Shown here in pieces: positions 43,364 through 59,300 of a stretch of 64,000 bases of DNA. The notes under the pieces were generated by a model. The model worked only from the letters and a program-made list of their open reading frames with translations. It did not search any database and had not been told where the DNA came from. Origin of the DNA: Solea solea (taxonomy: Eukaryota > Chordata > Actinopteri > Pleuronectiformes > Soleidae); the NCBI RefSeq assembly GCF_958295425.1, contig NC_081147.1:6717290-6781289 (forward strand). The letters are read 5' to 3'. How positions within the stretch are numbered: the first letter of the stretch is position 1; every line of letters begins with the position of its first letter. The position numbers were made by a program, and so were the translations under genes.

Positions 43364-46300
43364 TTCCGAAGGTTGCACAGGTCTGAAACCTGGCACCCTG
43401 GATCAGCCAGGAGTCCCTGATACACATACGGAGAAATAAGCATCCGGGCTCATTGCCTTCAGGAATTATTGAAGAAAAGACAGTTTCCCACCTTTCTTAC
43501 GTTTGAATATTACAGACTGTGTTTTTGGCAGTTTTTTTTGGCCAGGGGGAAAAAAGCCCAAAGTCCTGTGTCCAAAAACTGAAAATCAGGTCATGTCAGA
43601 CTCTATACAGTCTTAGACCCTTTGGCCAGAGTGGAAGTTTTGGAGGAACTACATTTCTACAGGTCGCAGGAGTGTGAATATTTCATTTGTCGTTTGGGCT
43701 CCCAAGACGAGCGGAACGATGAGGGTACATTAGTATGTCTTATTAGATGTTAACTTTATTTGTGAGGTTTATGTTATGGGACAGTAGAAAAATGAAAAAA
43801 AATCAGAAAACAGCCGTATCCCTGCTGAATGCGCACAAAAACAGAGACAAATAGAAAAACACATCCAAACAGTGAAATCATTGCAAAATCAAACACTGAG
43901 GGTACCGAAGAATATCTTATAAGATGTTAACTTTATTTGTGAGGTTTATGTTATGGGACAGTAGAAAAATGAAAAAAAATCAGAAAACAGTCGTATTCCA
44001 GCTGAATGCGCACAAAAACAGACAAAAATAGAAAAACACATTCAAACAGTGAAATCATTGCAAAATCAATCACTGAAGGTATATATACCTATATCTTATG
44101 AGATTTTAACTTTATTTGTGAGGTTTATGTTATGGGACAGTAGAAAAATGAAAAAAAAATCAGAAAACAGTCGTATTCCAGCTGAATGCGCACAAAAACA
44201 GACAAAAATAGAAAAACACATTCACACAGTGAAATCATTGCAAAATCAAACACTGAGGGTACCAAAGTATATCTTATAAGATTTTAACTTTATTTGTGAG
44301 GTTTATGTTATGGGACAGTAGAAAAATGAAAAAAAATCAGAAAACAGTCGTATTCCAGCTGAATGCGCACAAAACCAGACAAAAATAGAAAAACACATTC
44401 AAACAGTGAAATCATTGCAAAATCAAACACTGAAGGTATATAACTATATCTTATGAGATGTTAACTTTATTTGTGAGGTTTATGTTATGGGACAATAAAA
44501 AAATGAAAGAAATCAGAAAACAGCCATATCCCTGCTGAATGCGCACAAAAACAGAGACAAATAGAAAAACACATCCAAACAGTGAAATCATTGCAAAATC
44601 AAACACTGAGGGTACCGAAGAATATCTTATAAGATTTTAACTTTATTTGTGAGGTTTATGTTATGGGACAGTAGAAAAATGAAAAAAAAATCAGAAAACA
44701 GTCGTATTCCAGCTGAATGCGCACAAAAACAGACACAAATAGAAAAACACATCCAAACAGTGAAATCATTATAAATTCAAACACTGAGGGTACATCAATA
44801 TACCTTATAAGATGTTAACTTCATATTATAGGACAGTAGAAAAAAGATTAAAATACCCTCGATCAGCCTTAGTCCCTGATACACATACGGAAAAATCAGA
44901 CTCCTGGCTTAATGCCTTTAGGAATTATTACAAAAAACACACCCGAACGGCTGACCTTTGACCTTTCCAAAGGTTGCACAGGTCTGAAACTCGGCACCCT
45001 GGATTAGCCTTAGTACCTGATACACATACGGAAAAATCAGACTCCTGGCTTAATGCCTTTAGGAATTATTACAAAAAACACACCCGAATGGCTGACCATT
45101 GACCTTTCCGAAGGTTGCACAGGTCTGAAACTCTGCACCCGGGATAAGCCTAAATCCCTGATACACATACGGAAAAATCAGACTCCTGGCTCAATGCCTT
45201 TAGGAATTATTACAAGAAACACACCCGAACGGCTGACCTTTGACCTTTCCGAAGGTTGAACAGGTCTGAAACTCGGCACCCTGGATCAGCCAGGAGTCCC
45301 TGATACACATACGGAGAAATCAGCATCCGGGCTCATTGCCTTTAGGAATTATTGAAGAAAAGGCAGTTTCCCACCTTTCTTACGTTTGAATTTTACAGAC
45401 TGTGTTTTTGGCAGTTTTTTTTGGCCGTGGGAAAAAATCCCAAAGTCCTGTGTCCAAAAACTGAAAATCAGGTCATGTCAGACTCTATACAGTCTTAGAC
45501 CCTTTGGCCAGAGTGGAAGTTTTGGAGGAACTACATTTCTACAGGTCGCAGGAGTGTGAATATTTCATTTGTCGTTTGGGCTCCCAAGACGAGCCGAACG
45601 ACGAGGGTACATTAGTATGTCTTATTAGATGTTAAGTTTATTTGTGAGGTTTATGTTATGGGACAGTAGAAAAATGAAAAAAAATCAGAAAACAGCCGTA
45701 TCCCTGCTGAATGCGCACAAAAACAGAGACAAATAGAAAAACACATCCAAACAGTGAAATCATTGCAAAATCAAACACTGTGGGTACCGAAGAATATCTT
45801 ATAAGATTTTAACTTTATTTGTGAGGTTTATGTTATGGGACAGTAGAAAAATGAAAAAAAAAATCAGAAAACAGTCGTATTCCAGCTGAATGCGCACAAA
45901 AACAGACAAAAATAGAAAAACACATTCAAACAGTGAAATCATTGCAAAATCAAACACTGAAGGTAGATAACTATATCCTATGAGATGTTAACTTTATTTG
46001 TGAGGTTTATGTTATGGGACAGTAAAAAAATGAAAAAAATCAGAAAACAGCCGTATCCTTGCTGAATGCACACAAAAACAGAGACAAATAGAAAAACACA
46101 TCCAAACAGTGAAATCATTGCAAAATCAAACACTGAGGGTACCGAAGAATATCTTATAAGATTTGAACTTTATTTGTGAGGTTTATGTTATGGGACAGTA
46201 GAAAAATGAAAAAAAATCAGAAAACAGCCGTATTCCAGCTGAATGCGCACAAAAACAGACACAAATAGAAAAACACATCCAAACAGTGAAATCATTATAA

Positions 46301-49300
46301 ATTCAAACACTGAGGGTACATCAATATACCTTATAAGATGTTAACTTCATATTATAGGACAGTAGAAAAAAGATTAAAATACCCTCAATCAGCCTTAGTC
46401 CCTGATACACATACGGAAAAATCAGACTCCTGGCTTAATGCCTTTAGGAATTATTACAAAAAACAATCCCGAACGGCTGACATTTGACCTTTCCAAAGGT
46501 TGCACAGGTCTGAAACTCGGCACCCTGGATTAGCCTTAGTCCCTGATACACATACGGAAAAATCAGACTCCTGGCTTAATGCCTTTAGGAATTATTACAA
46601 AAAACACACCCGAACGGCTGACCTTTGACCTTTCCGAAGGTTGCACAGGTCTGAAACTCGGCACCCTAGATCAGCCTTAGTCCCTGATACACATAAGGAA
46701 AAATTAGACTCCTGGCTCAATGCCTTTAGGAATTATTACAAAAAACACACTCGAACGGCTGACCTTTGACCTTTCCAAAAGTTGCACGGGTCTGAAACTC
46801 GGCACCCTGGATGAGCCTTAGTCCCTGATACACATACGGAAAAATCAGACTCCTGGCTTAATGCCTTTAGGAATTATTACAAAAAACAAACCCGAACGGC
46901 TGACCATTGACCTTTCCGAAGGTTGCACAGGTCTGAAACTCTGCACCCGGGATAAGCCTAAATCCCTGATACACATACGGAAAAATCAGACTCCTGGCTT
47001 AATGCCTTTAGGAATTATTACAAAAGACACACCCGAACGGCTGACCTTTGACCTTTCCGAAGGTTGAACAGGTCTGAAACTCGGCACCCTGGATCAGCCA
47101 GGAGTCCCTGATACACATACGGAGAAATCAGCATCCGGGCTCATTGCCTTTAGGAATTATTGAAGAAAAGACAGTTTCCCACCTTTCTTACGTTTGAATT
47201 TTACAGACTGTGTTTTTGGCAGTTTTTTTTGGCCAGGGGGAAAAAAGCCCAAAGTCCTGTGTCCAAAAACTGAAAATCAGGTCATGTCAGACTCTATACA
47301 GTCTTAGACCCTTTGGCCAGAGTGGAAGTTTTGGAGGAACTACATTTCTACAGGTCGCAGGAGTGTGAATATTTCATTTGTCGTTTGGGCTCCCAAGACG
47401 AGCGGAACGACGAGGGTACATTAGTATGTCTTATTAGATGTTAAGTTTATTTGTGAGGTTTATGTTATGGGACAGTAGAAAAATGAAAAAAAATCAGAAA
47501 ACAGCCGTATCCCTGCTGAATGCACACAAAAACAGAGACAAATAGAAAAACAAATCCAAACAGTGAAATCATTGCAAAATCAAACACTGAGGGTACCGAA
47601 GAATATCTTATAAGATTTTAACTTTATTTGTGAGGTTTATGTTATGGGACAGTAGAAAAATGAAAAAAAAATCAGAAAACAGTCGTATTCCAGCTGAATG
47701 CGCACAAAAACAGACAAAAATAGAAAAACACATTCAAACAGTGAAATCATTGCAAAATCAAACACTGAAGGTAGATAACTATATCTTATGAGATGTTAAC
47801 TTTATTTGTGAGGTTTATGTTATGGGACAGTAAAAAAATGAAAAAAATCAGAAAACAGCCGTATCCTTGCTGAATGCACACAAAAACAGAGACAAATAGA
47901 AAAACACATCCAAACAGTGAAATCATTGCAAAATCAAACACTGAGGGTACTGAAGAATATCTTATAAGATTTGAACTTTATTTGTGAGGTTTATGTTATG
48001 GGACAGTAGAAAAATGAAAAAAAATCAGAAAACAGCCGTATTCCAGCTGAATGCGCACAAAAACAGACACAAATAGAAAAACACATCCAAACAGTGAAAT
48101 CATTATAAATTCAAACACTGAGGGTACATCAATATACCTTATAAGATGTTAACTTCATATTATAGGACAGTAGAAAAAAGATTAAAATACCCTCAATCAG
48201 CCTTAGTCCCTGATACACATACGGAAAAATCAGACTCCTGGCTTAATGCCTTTAGGAATTATTACAAAAAACACACCCGAACGGCTGACCTTTGACCTTT
48301 CCGAAGGTTGCACAGGTCTGAAACTCGGCACCCTAGATCAGCCTTAGTCCCTGATACACATAAGGAAAAATTAGACTCCTGGCTCAATGCCTTTAGGAAT
48401 TATTACAAAAAACACACTCGAACGGCTGACCTTTGACCTTTCCAAAAGTTGCACGGGTCTGAAACTCGGCACCCTGGATTAGCCTTAGTCCCTAATACAC
48501 ATACGGAAAAATCAGACTCCTGGCTTAATGCCTTTAGGAATTATTACAAAAAACACACCCGAACGGCTGACCTTTGACCTTTCTGAAGGTTGCACCGGTC
48601 TGAAACTCGGCACCCTAGATCAGCCTTAGTCCCTGATACACATAAGGAAAAATTAGACTCCTGGCTCAATGCCTTTAGGAATTATTACAAAAAACACACC
48701 CGAACGGCTGACCTTTGACCTTTCCAAAAGTTGCACGGGTCTGAAACTCGGCACCCTGGATTAGCCTTAGTCCCTGATACACATACGGAAAAATCAGACT
48801 CCTGGCTTAATGCCTTTAGGAATTATTACAAAAAACAAACCCGAACGGCTGACCATTGACCTTTCCGAAGGTTGCACAGGTCTGAAACTCTGCACCCGGG
48901 ATAAGCCTAAATCCCTGATACACATACGGAAAAATCAGACTCCTGGCTCAATGCCTTTAGGAATTATTACAAGAAACACACCCGAACGGCTGACCTTTGA
49001 CCTTTCCGAAGGTTGCACAGGTCTGAAACTCGGCACCCTGGATCAGCCAGGAGTCCCTGATACACATACGGAGAAATCAGCATCCGGGCTCATTGCCTTT
49101 AGGAATTATTGAAGAAAAGACAGTTTCCCACCTTTCTTACGTTTGAATTTTACAGACTGTGTTTTTGGCAGTTTTTTTTGGCCGTGGGAAAAAAGCCCAA
49201 AGTCCTGTGTCCAAAAACTGAAAATCAGGTCATGTCAGACTCTATACAGTCTTAGACCCTTTGGCCAGAGTGGAAGTTTTGGAGGAACTACATTTCTACA

Positions 49301-51959
49301 GGTCGCAGGAGTGTGAATATTTCATTTGTCGTTTGGGCTCCCAAGACGAGCGGAACGACGAGGGTACATTAGTATGTCTTATTAGATGTTAAGTTTATTT
49401 GTGAGGTTTATGTTATGGGACAGTAGAAAAATGAAAAAAAATCAGAAAACAGCCGTATCCCTGCTGAATGCGCACAAAAACAGAGACAAATAGAAAAACA
49501 CATCCAAACAGTGAAATCATTGCAAAATCAAACACTGAGGGTACCGAAGAATATCTTATAAGATTTTAACTTTATTTGTGAGGTTTATGTTATGGGACAG
49601 TAGAAAAATGAAAGAAAAATCAGAAAACAGTCGTATTCCAGCTGAATGCGCACAAAAACAGACAAAAATAGAAAAACACATTCAAACAGTGAAATCATTG
49701 CAAAATCAAACACTGAAGGTAGAAAACTATATCTTATGAGATGTTAACTTCATTTGTGAGGTTTATGTTATGGGACAGTAAAAAAATTTAAAAAATCAGA
49801 AAACAGCCGTTTCCTTGCTGAATGCACACAAAAACAGAGACAAATAGAAAAACACATCCAAACAGTGAAATCATTATAAATTCAAACACTGAGGGTACAT
49901 CAATATACCTTATAAGATGTTAACTTCATATTATAGGACAGTAGAAAAAAGATTAAAATACCCTCGATCAGCCTTAGTCCCTGATACACATACGGAAAAA
50001 TCAGACTCCTGGCTTAATGCCTTTAGGAATTATTACAAAAAACAATCCCGAACGGTTGACCTTTGACCTTTCCAAAGGTTGCACAGGTCTGAAACTCGGC
50101 ACCCTGGATTAGCCTTAGTCCCTGATACACATACGGAAAAATCAGACTCCTGGCTTAATGCCTTTAGGAATTATTACAAAAGACACACCCGAACGGCTGA
50201 CCTTTGACCTTTCCGAAGGTTGCACAGGTCTGAAACTCGGCACCCTAGATCAGCCTTAGTCCCTGATACACATAAGGAAAAATCAGACTCCTGGCTTAAT
50301 GCCTTTAGGAATTATTACAAAAAACACACCTAAACGGCTGACCTTTGACCTTTCCGAAGGTTACACAGGTCTGAAACTCGGCACCCTAGATTAACCTTAG
50401 TCCCTGATACACATACCAAGAAATCAGACTCCTGGCTCAATGCCTTTAGGAATTATTACAAAAAACACACCCGAACGGCTGACCTTTGACCTTTCCGAAG
50501 GTTGCACAGGTCTGAAACCTGGCACCCTGGATCAGCCAGGAGTCCCTGATACACATACGGAGAAATAAGCATCCGGGCTCATTGCCTTCAGGAATTATTG
50601 AAGAAAAGACAGTTTCCCACCTTTCTTACGTTTGAATTTTACAGACTGTGTTTTTGGCAGTTTTTTTTGGCCAGGGGGAAAAAAGCCCAAAGTCCTGTGT
50701 CCAAAAACTGAAAATCAGGTCATGTCAGACTCTATACAGTCTTAGACCCTTTGGCCAGAGTGGAAGTTTTGGAGGAACTACATTTCTACAGGTCGCAGGA
50801 GTGTGAATATTTCATTTGTCGTTTGGGCTCCCAAGACGAGAGGAACGACGAGGGTACATTAGTATGTCTTATTAGATGTTAACTTTATTTGTGAGGTTTA
50901 TGTTATGGGACAGTAGAAAAATGAAAAAAAATCAGAAAACAGCCGTATCCCTGCTGAATGCGCACAAAAACAGAGACAAATAGAAAAAAACATCCAAACA
51001 GTGAAATCATTGCAAAATCAAACACTGAGGGTACCGAAGAATATCTTATAAGATTTAAACTTTATTTGTGAGGTTTATGTTATGGGAAAGTAGAAGAATG
51101 AAAAAAAAATCAGAAAACAGTCGTATTCCAGCTGAATACGCACAAAAACAGACAAAAATAGAAAAACACATTCAAACAGTGAAATCATTGCAAAATCAAA
51201 CACTGAAGGTAGATAACTATATCTTATGAGATGTTAACTTTATTTGTGAGGTTTATGTTATGGGACAATAAAAAAATGAAAAAAATCAGAAAACAGCCAT
51301 ATCTCTGCTGAATGCACACAAAAACAGAGACAAATAGAAAAACACATACAAACAGTGAAATCATTGCAAAATCAAACACTGGAGGTATATAACTATATCT
51401 TATAAGATTTTACCTTTATTTGTGAGGTTTATGTTATGGGACAGTAGAAAAATGAAAAAAATCAGAAAACAGCCGTATCCCTGCTGAATGCGCACAAAAA
51501 CAGACACAAATAGAAAAACACATCCAAACAGTGAAATCATTATACATTCAAACACTGAGGGTACATCAATATACCTTATAAGATGTTAACTTCATATTAT
51601 AGGACAGTACATGAAAGATTAAAATACCCTCGATCAGCTTTAGTCCCTGATATACATACGGAAAAATCAGACTCCTGACTCAATGCCTTTAGGAATTATT
51701 ACAAAAAACACACCCGAAAGGCTGACCATTGACCTTTCCGAAGGTTGCACAGGTCTGAAACTTGGCACCCTGCATCAGCCTTAGTCCCTGATACACATAC
51801 GGAAAAATCAGACTCCTGGCTCAATGCCTTTAGGAATTATTACAAAAAACACACCCGAACGGCTGACCTTTGACCTTTCCGAAGGTTGCACAGGTCTGAA
51901 ACTCGGCACCCTGGATCCGCCAGGAGTCCCTGATACACATACGGAGAAATCAGCATCCG

Positions 51960-54900
51960 GGCTCATTGCCTTTAGAAATTATTGAAGAAAAGACAGTTTC
52001 CCACCTTTCTTATGTTTGAATTTTACAGACTGTGTTTTTGGCAGTTTTTTTTTTGGCCGTGGGAAAAAAGCCCAAAGTCCTGTGTCCAAAAACTGAAAAT
52101 CAGGTCATGTCAGACTCTATACAGTCTTAGACCCTTTGGCCAGAGTGGAAGTTTTGGAGGAACTACATTTCTACAGGTCGCAGGAGTGTGAATATTTCAT
52201 TTGTCGTTTGGGCTACCAAGACGAGCGGAACGACGGGGGTACATTAGTATGTCTTATTAGATGTTAAGTTTATTTGTGAGGTTTATGTTATGGGACAGTA
52301 GAAAAATGAAAAAAAATCAGAAAACAGCCGTATCCCTGCTGAATGCGCACAAAAACAGAGACAAATAGAAAAACACATCCAAACAGTGAAATCATTGCAA
52401 AATCAAACACTGAGGGTACCGAAGAATATCTTATAAGATTTTAACTTTATTTGTGAGGTTTATGTTATGGGACAGTAGAAAAATGAAAGAAAAATCAGAA
52501 AACAGTCGTATTCCAGCTGAATGCGCTCAAAAACAGACAAAAATAGAAAAACACATTCAAACAGTGAAATCATTGCAAAATCAAACACTGAAGGTAGAAA
52601 ACTATATCTTATGAGATGTTAACTTTATTTGTGAGGTTTATGTTATGGGACAGTAGAGAAATGAAAAAAATCAGAAAACAGCCGTATCCTTGCTGAATGC
52701 ACACAAAAACAGAGACAAATAGAAAAACACATCCAAACAGTGAAATCATTGCAAAATCAAACACTGAGGGTACCGAAGAATATCTTATAAGATTTTAACT
52801 TTATTTGTGAGGTTTATGTTATGGGACAGTAGAAAAATGAAAGAAAAATCAGAAAACAGTCGTATTCCAGCTGAATGCGCACAAAAACAGACAAAAATAG
52901 AAAAACACATTCAAACAGTGAAATCATTGCAAAATCAAACACTGAAGGTAGAAAACTATATCTTATGAGATGTTAACTTTATTTGTAAGGTTTATGTTAT
53001 GGGACAGTAAAAAAATTAAAAAAATCAGAAAACAGCCGTATCCTTGCTGAATGCACACAAAAACAGAGACAAATAGAAACACACATCCAAACAGTGAAAT
53101 CATTATAAATTCAAACACTAAGGGTACATCAATATACCTTATAAGATGTTAACTTCATATTATAGGACAGTAGAAAAAAGATTAAAATACCCTCGATCAG
53201 CCTTAGTCCCTGATATACATACGGAAAAATCAGACTCCTGGCTTAATGCCTTTAGGAATTATTACAAAAAACACACCCGAAAGGCTGACCATTGACCTTT
53301 CCGAAGGTTGCACAGGTCTGAAACTTGGCACCCTGCATCAGCCTTAGTCCCTGATACACATACGGAAAAATCGGACTCCTGGCTCAATGCCTTTAGGAAT
53401 TATTACAAAAAACACACCCGAACGGCTGACCTTTGACCTTTCCGAAGGTTGCACAGGTCTGAAACTCGGCACCCTGGATCAGCCAGGAGTCCCTGATACA
53501 CATACGGAGAAATCAGCATCCGGGCTCATTGCCTTTAGAAATTATTGAAGAAAAGACAGTTTCCCACCTTTCTTACGTTTGAATTTTACAGACTGTGTTT
53601 TTGGCAGTTTTTTTTGGCCAGGGGGAAAAAAGCCCAAAGTCCTGTGTCCAAAAACTGAAAATCAGGTCATGTCAGACTCTATACAGTCTTAGACCCTTTG
53701 GCCAGAGTGGAAGTTTTGGAGGAACTACATTTCTACAGGTCGCAGGAGTGTGAATATTTCATTTGTCGTTTGGGCTCCCAAGACGAGCGGAACGATGAGG
53801 GTACATTAGTATGTCTTATTAGATGTTAACTTTATTTGTGAGGTTTATGTTATGGGACAGTAGAAAAATGAAAAAAAATCAGAAAACAGCCGTATCCCTG
53901 CTGAATGCGCACAAAAACAGAGACAAATAGAAAAACACATCCAAACAGTGAAATCATTGCAAAATCAAACACTGAGGGTACCGAAGAATATCTTATAAGA
54001 TTTTAACTTTATTTGTGAGGTTTATGTTATGGGACAGTAGAAAAATGAAAAAAAAATCAGAAAACAGTCGTAATCCAGCTGAATGCGCACAAAAACAGAC
54101 AAAAATAGAAAAACACATTCAAACAGTGAAATCATTGCAAAATCAAACACTGGAGGTATATAACTATATCCTATAAGATTTTAACTTTATTTGTGAGGTT
54201 TATGTTATGGGACAGTAGAAAAATGAAAAAAAATCAGAAAACACTCGTATTCCAGCTGAATGCGCACAAAAACAGACACAAATAGAAAAACACATCCAAA
54301 CAGTTAAATCCTTATAAATTCAAACACTGAGGGTACATCAATATACCTTATAAGATGTTAATTTCATATTATAGGACAGTAGAAAAAAGATTAAAATACC
54401 CTCTATCAGCCTTAGTCCCTGATACACATACGGAAAAATCAGACTCCTGGCTTAATCCCTTTAGTAATTATTACAAAAAACACACCCGAACGGCTGACCT
54501 TTGACCTTTCCAAAGGTTGCACAGGTCTGAAACTCGGCACCCTGGATTAGCCTTAGTCCCTGATACACATACGGAAAAATCAGACTCCTGGCTTAATGCC
54601 TTTAGGAATTATTACAAAAAACACACCCGAACGGCTGACCATTGACCTTTCCGAAGGTTGCACAGGTCTGAAACTCGGCACCCTGGATTAGCCTTAGTCC
54701 CTGATACACATACGGAAAAATCAGACTCCTGGCTTAATGCCTTTAGGAATTATTACAAAAAACACACCCGAACGGCTGACCTTTGACCTTTCCGAAGGTT
54801 GCACAGGTCTGAAACTCTGCACCCGGGATAAGCCTGAATCCCTGATACACATACGGAAAAATTAGACTCCTGGCTCAATGCCTTTAGGAATTATTACAAA

Positions 54901-56370
54901 AAACACACCCGAACGGCTGACCTTTGACCTTTCCAAAGGTTGCACAGGTCTGAAACTTGGCACCCGGGATAAGCCTGAATCCCTGATACACATACGGAAA
55001 AATCAGACTCCTGGCTCAATGCCTTTAGGAATTATTACAAGAAACACACCCGAACGGCTGACCTTTGACCTTTCCGAAGGTTGCACAGGTCTGAAACTCG
55101 GCACCCTGGATCAGCCAGGAGTCCCTGATACACATACGGAGAAATCAGCATCCGGGCTCATTGCCTTTAGGAATTATTGAAGAAAAGACAGTTTCCCACC
55201 TTTCTTATGTTTGAATTTTACAGACTGTGTTTTTGGCAGTTTTTTTTTTGGCCGTGGGAAAAAAGCCCAAAGTCCTGTGTCCAAAAACTGAAAATCAGGT
55301 CATGTCAGACTCTATACAGTCTTAGACCCTTTGGCCAGAGTGGAAGTTTTGGAGGAACTACATTTCTACAGGTCGCAGGAGTGTGAATATTTCATTTGTC
55401 GTTTGGGCTCCCAAGACGAGCGGAACGACGAGGGTACATTAGTATGTCTTATTAGATGTTAACTTTATTTGTGAGGTTTATGTTATGGGACAGTAGAAAA
55501 ATGAAAAAAAATCAGAAAACAGCCGTATCCCTGCTGAATGCGCACAAAAACAGAGACAAATAGAAAAACACATCCAAACAGTGAAATCATTGCAAAATCA
55601 AACACTGAGGGTACCGAAGAATATCTTATAAGATTTTAACTTTATTTGTGAGGTTTATGTTATGGGACAGTAGAAAAATTAAAGAAAAATCAGAAAACAG
55701 TCGTATTCCAGCTGAATGCGCTCAAAAACAGACAAAAATAGAAAAACACATTCAAACAGTGAAATCATTGCAAAATCAAACACTGAAGGTAGAAAACTAT
55801 ATCTTATGAGATGTTAACTTTATTTGTGAGGTTTATGTTATGGGACAGTAGAAAAATGAAAAAAATCAGAAAACAGCCGTATCCTTGCTGAATGCACACA
55901 AAAACAGAGACAAATAGAAAAACACATCCAAACAGTGAAATCATTGCAAAATCAAACACTGAGGGTACCGAAGAATATCTTATAAGATTTTAACTTTATT
56001 TGTGAGGTTTATGTTATGGGACAGTAGAAAAATGAAAGAAAAATCAGAAAACAGTCGTATTCCAGCTGAATGCGCACAAAAACAGACAAAAATAGAAAAA
56101 CACATTCAAACAGTGAAATCATTGCAAAATCAAACACTGAAGGTAGAAAACTATATCTTATGAGATGTTAACTTTATTTGTAAGGTTTATGTTATGGGAC
56201 AGTAAAAAAATTAAAAAAATCAGAAAACAGCCGTATCCTTGCTGAATGCACACAAAAACAGAGACAAATAGAAACACACATCCAAACAGTGAAATCATTA
56301 TAAATTCAAACACTGAGGGTACATCAATATACCTTATAAGATGTTAACTTCATATTATAGGACAGTAGAA
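51960..56370 (-). repeat. Segmental duplication of about 1.2 kb at 3.2 kb offset inside the right array
   Basis: About 51965-53170 and 55160-56370 share private variants at an offset of about 3195 bp: CCTTTCTTATGTTTG, a 9-T run before GGCCGTGGG, GAATGCGCTCAAAAAC and GAAACACACATCC. The duplication coincides with the one place where the a/b alternation of S3 subtypes slips. Confidence 0.75.
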
Positions 56371-59300
56371 AAAAGATTAAAATACCCTCGATCAGCCTTA
56401 GTCCCTGATACACATACGGAAAAATCAGACTCCTGGCTTAATGCCTTTAGGAATTATTACAAAAAACACACCCGAACGGCTGACCTTTGACCTTTCCAAA
56501 GGTTGCACAGGTCTGAAACTTTGCACCCTGGATTAGCCTTAGTCCCTGATACACATACGGAAAAATCAGACTCCTGGCTTAATGCCTTTAGGAATTATTA
56601 CAAAAAACAATCCCGAACGGCTGACCTTTGACCTTTCCAAAGGTTGCACAGGTCTGAAACTCGGCACCCTGGATTAGCCTTAGGCCCTGATACACATACG
56701 GAAAAATCAGACTCCTGGCTTAATGCCTTTAGGAATTATTACAAAAGACACACCCGAACGGCTGACCTTTGACCTTTCCGAAGGTTGCACAGGTCTGAAA
56801 CTCGGCACCCTAGATCAGCCTTAGTCCCTGATACACATAAGGAAAAATCAGACTCCTGGCTTAATGCCTTTAGGAATTATTACAAAAAACACACCTAAAC
56901 GGCTGACCTTTGACCTTTCCGAAAATTACACAGGTCTGAAACTCGGCACCCTAGATTAACCTTAGTCCCTGATACACATACCAAAAAATCAGACTCCTGG
57001 CTCAATGCCTTTAGGAATTATTACAAAAAACACACCCGAACGGCTGACCTTTGACCTTTCCGAATGTTGCACAGGTCTGAAACCTGGCACCCTGGATCAG
57101 CCAGGAGTCCCTGATACACATACGGAGAAATAAGCATCCGGGCTCATTGCCTTCAGGAATTATTGAAGAAAAGACAGTTTCCCACCTTTCTTACGTTTGA
57201 ATTTTACAGACTGTGTTTTTGGCAGTTTTTTTTGGCCGTGGGAAAAAAGCCCAAAGTCCTGTGTCCAAAAACTGAAAATCAGGTCATGTCAGACTCTATA
57301 CAGTCTTAGACCCTTTGGCCAGAGTGGAAGTTTTGGAGGAACTACATTTCTACAGGTCGCAGGAGTGTGAATATTTCATTTGTCGTTTGGGCTCCCAAGA
57401 CGAGCGGAACGACGAGGGTACATTAGTATGTCTTATTAGATGTTAACTTTATTTGTGAGGTTTATGTTATGGGACAGTAGAAAAATGAAAAAAAATCAGA
57501 AAACAGCCGTATCCCTGCTGAATGCGCACAAAAACAGAGACAAATAGAAAAACACATCCAAACAGTGAAATCATTGCAAAATCAAACACTGAGGGTACCG
57601 AAGAATATCTTATAAGATTTTAACTTTATTTGTGAGGTTTATGTTATGGGACAGTAGAAAAATGAAAAAAAAATCAGAAAACAGTCGTAATCCAGCTGAA
57701 TGCGCACAAAAACAGACACAAATAGAAACACACATCCAAACAGTGAAATCATTATAAATTCAAACACTGAGGGTACATCAATATACCTTATAAGATGTTA
57801 ACTTCATATTATAGGACAGTAGAAAAAAGATTAAAATACCCTCGATCAGCCTTAGTCCCTGATACACATACGGAAAAATCAGACTCCTGGCTTAATGCCT
57901 TTAGGAATTATTACAAAAAACACACCCGAACGGCTGACCTTTGACCTTTCCAAAGGTTGCACAGGTCTGAAACTTTGCACCCTGGATTAGCCTTAGTCCC
58001 TGATACACATACGGAAAAATCAGACTCCTGGCTTAATGCCTTTAGGAATTATTACAAAAAACACACCCGAACGGCTGACCATTGACCTTTCCGAAGGTTG
58101 CACCGGTCTGAAACTCGGCACCCTAGATCAGCCTTAGTCCCTGATACACATAAGGAAAAATTAGACTCCTGGCTCAATGCCTTTAGGAATTATTACAAAA
58201 AACACACCCGAACGGCTGACCTTTGACCTTTCCAAAAGTTGCACGGGTCTGAAACTCGGCACCCTGGATTAGCCTTAGTCCCTGATACACATACGGAAAA
58301 ATCAGACTCCTGGCTTAATGCCTTTAGGAATTATTACAAAAAACAAACCCGAACGGCTGACCATTGACCTTTCCGAAGGTTGCACAGGTCTGAAACTCTG
58401 CACCCGGGATAAGACTATATCCCTGATACACATACGGAAAAATCAGACTCCTGGCGCAATGCCTTTAGGAATTATTACAAAAACACACCCGAACGGCTGC
58501 ATTTGACCTTTCCAATGGTTGCACAGGTCTGAAACTCGGCACCCTGGATCAGCCAGGAGTCCCTGATACACATACGGAGAAATAAGCATCCGGGCTCATT
58601 GCCTTCAGGAATTATTGAAGAAAAGACAGTTTCCCACCTTTCTTACGTTTGAATTTTACAGACTGTGTTTTTGGCAGTTTTTTTTGGCCAGGGGGAAAAA
58701 AGCCCAAAGTCCTGTGTCCAAAAACTGAAAATCAGGTCATGTCAGACTCTATACAGTCTTAGACCCTTTGGCCAGAGTGGAAGTTTTGGAGGAACTACAT
58801 TTCTACAGGTCGCAGGAGTGTGAATACTTCATTTGTCGTTTGGGCTCCCAAGACGAGCGGAACGATGAGGGTACATTAGAATGTCTTATTAGATGTTAAC
58901 TTTATTTGTGAGGTTTATGTTATGGGACAGTAGAAAAATGAAAAAAAATCAGAAAACAGTCGTATTCCAGCTGAATGCGCACAAAAACAGACAAAAATAG
59001 AAAAACACATTCAAACAGTGAAAACATTGCAAAATCAATCACTGAAGGTATATATACCTATATCTTATGAGATTTTAACTTTATTTGTGAGGTTTATGTT
59101 ATGGGACAGTAGAAAAATGAAAAAAAAATCAGAAAACAGTCGTATTCCAGCTGAATGCGCACAAAAACAGACAAAAATAGAAAAACACATTCAAACAGTG
59201 AAATCATTGCAAAATCAAACACTGAGGGTACCGAAGAATATCTTATAAGATTTTAACTTTATTTGTGAGGTTTATGTTATGGGACAGTAGAAAAATAAAA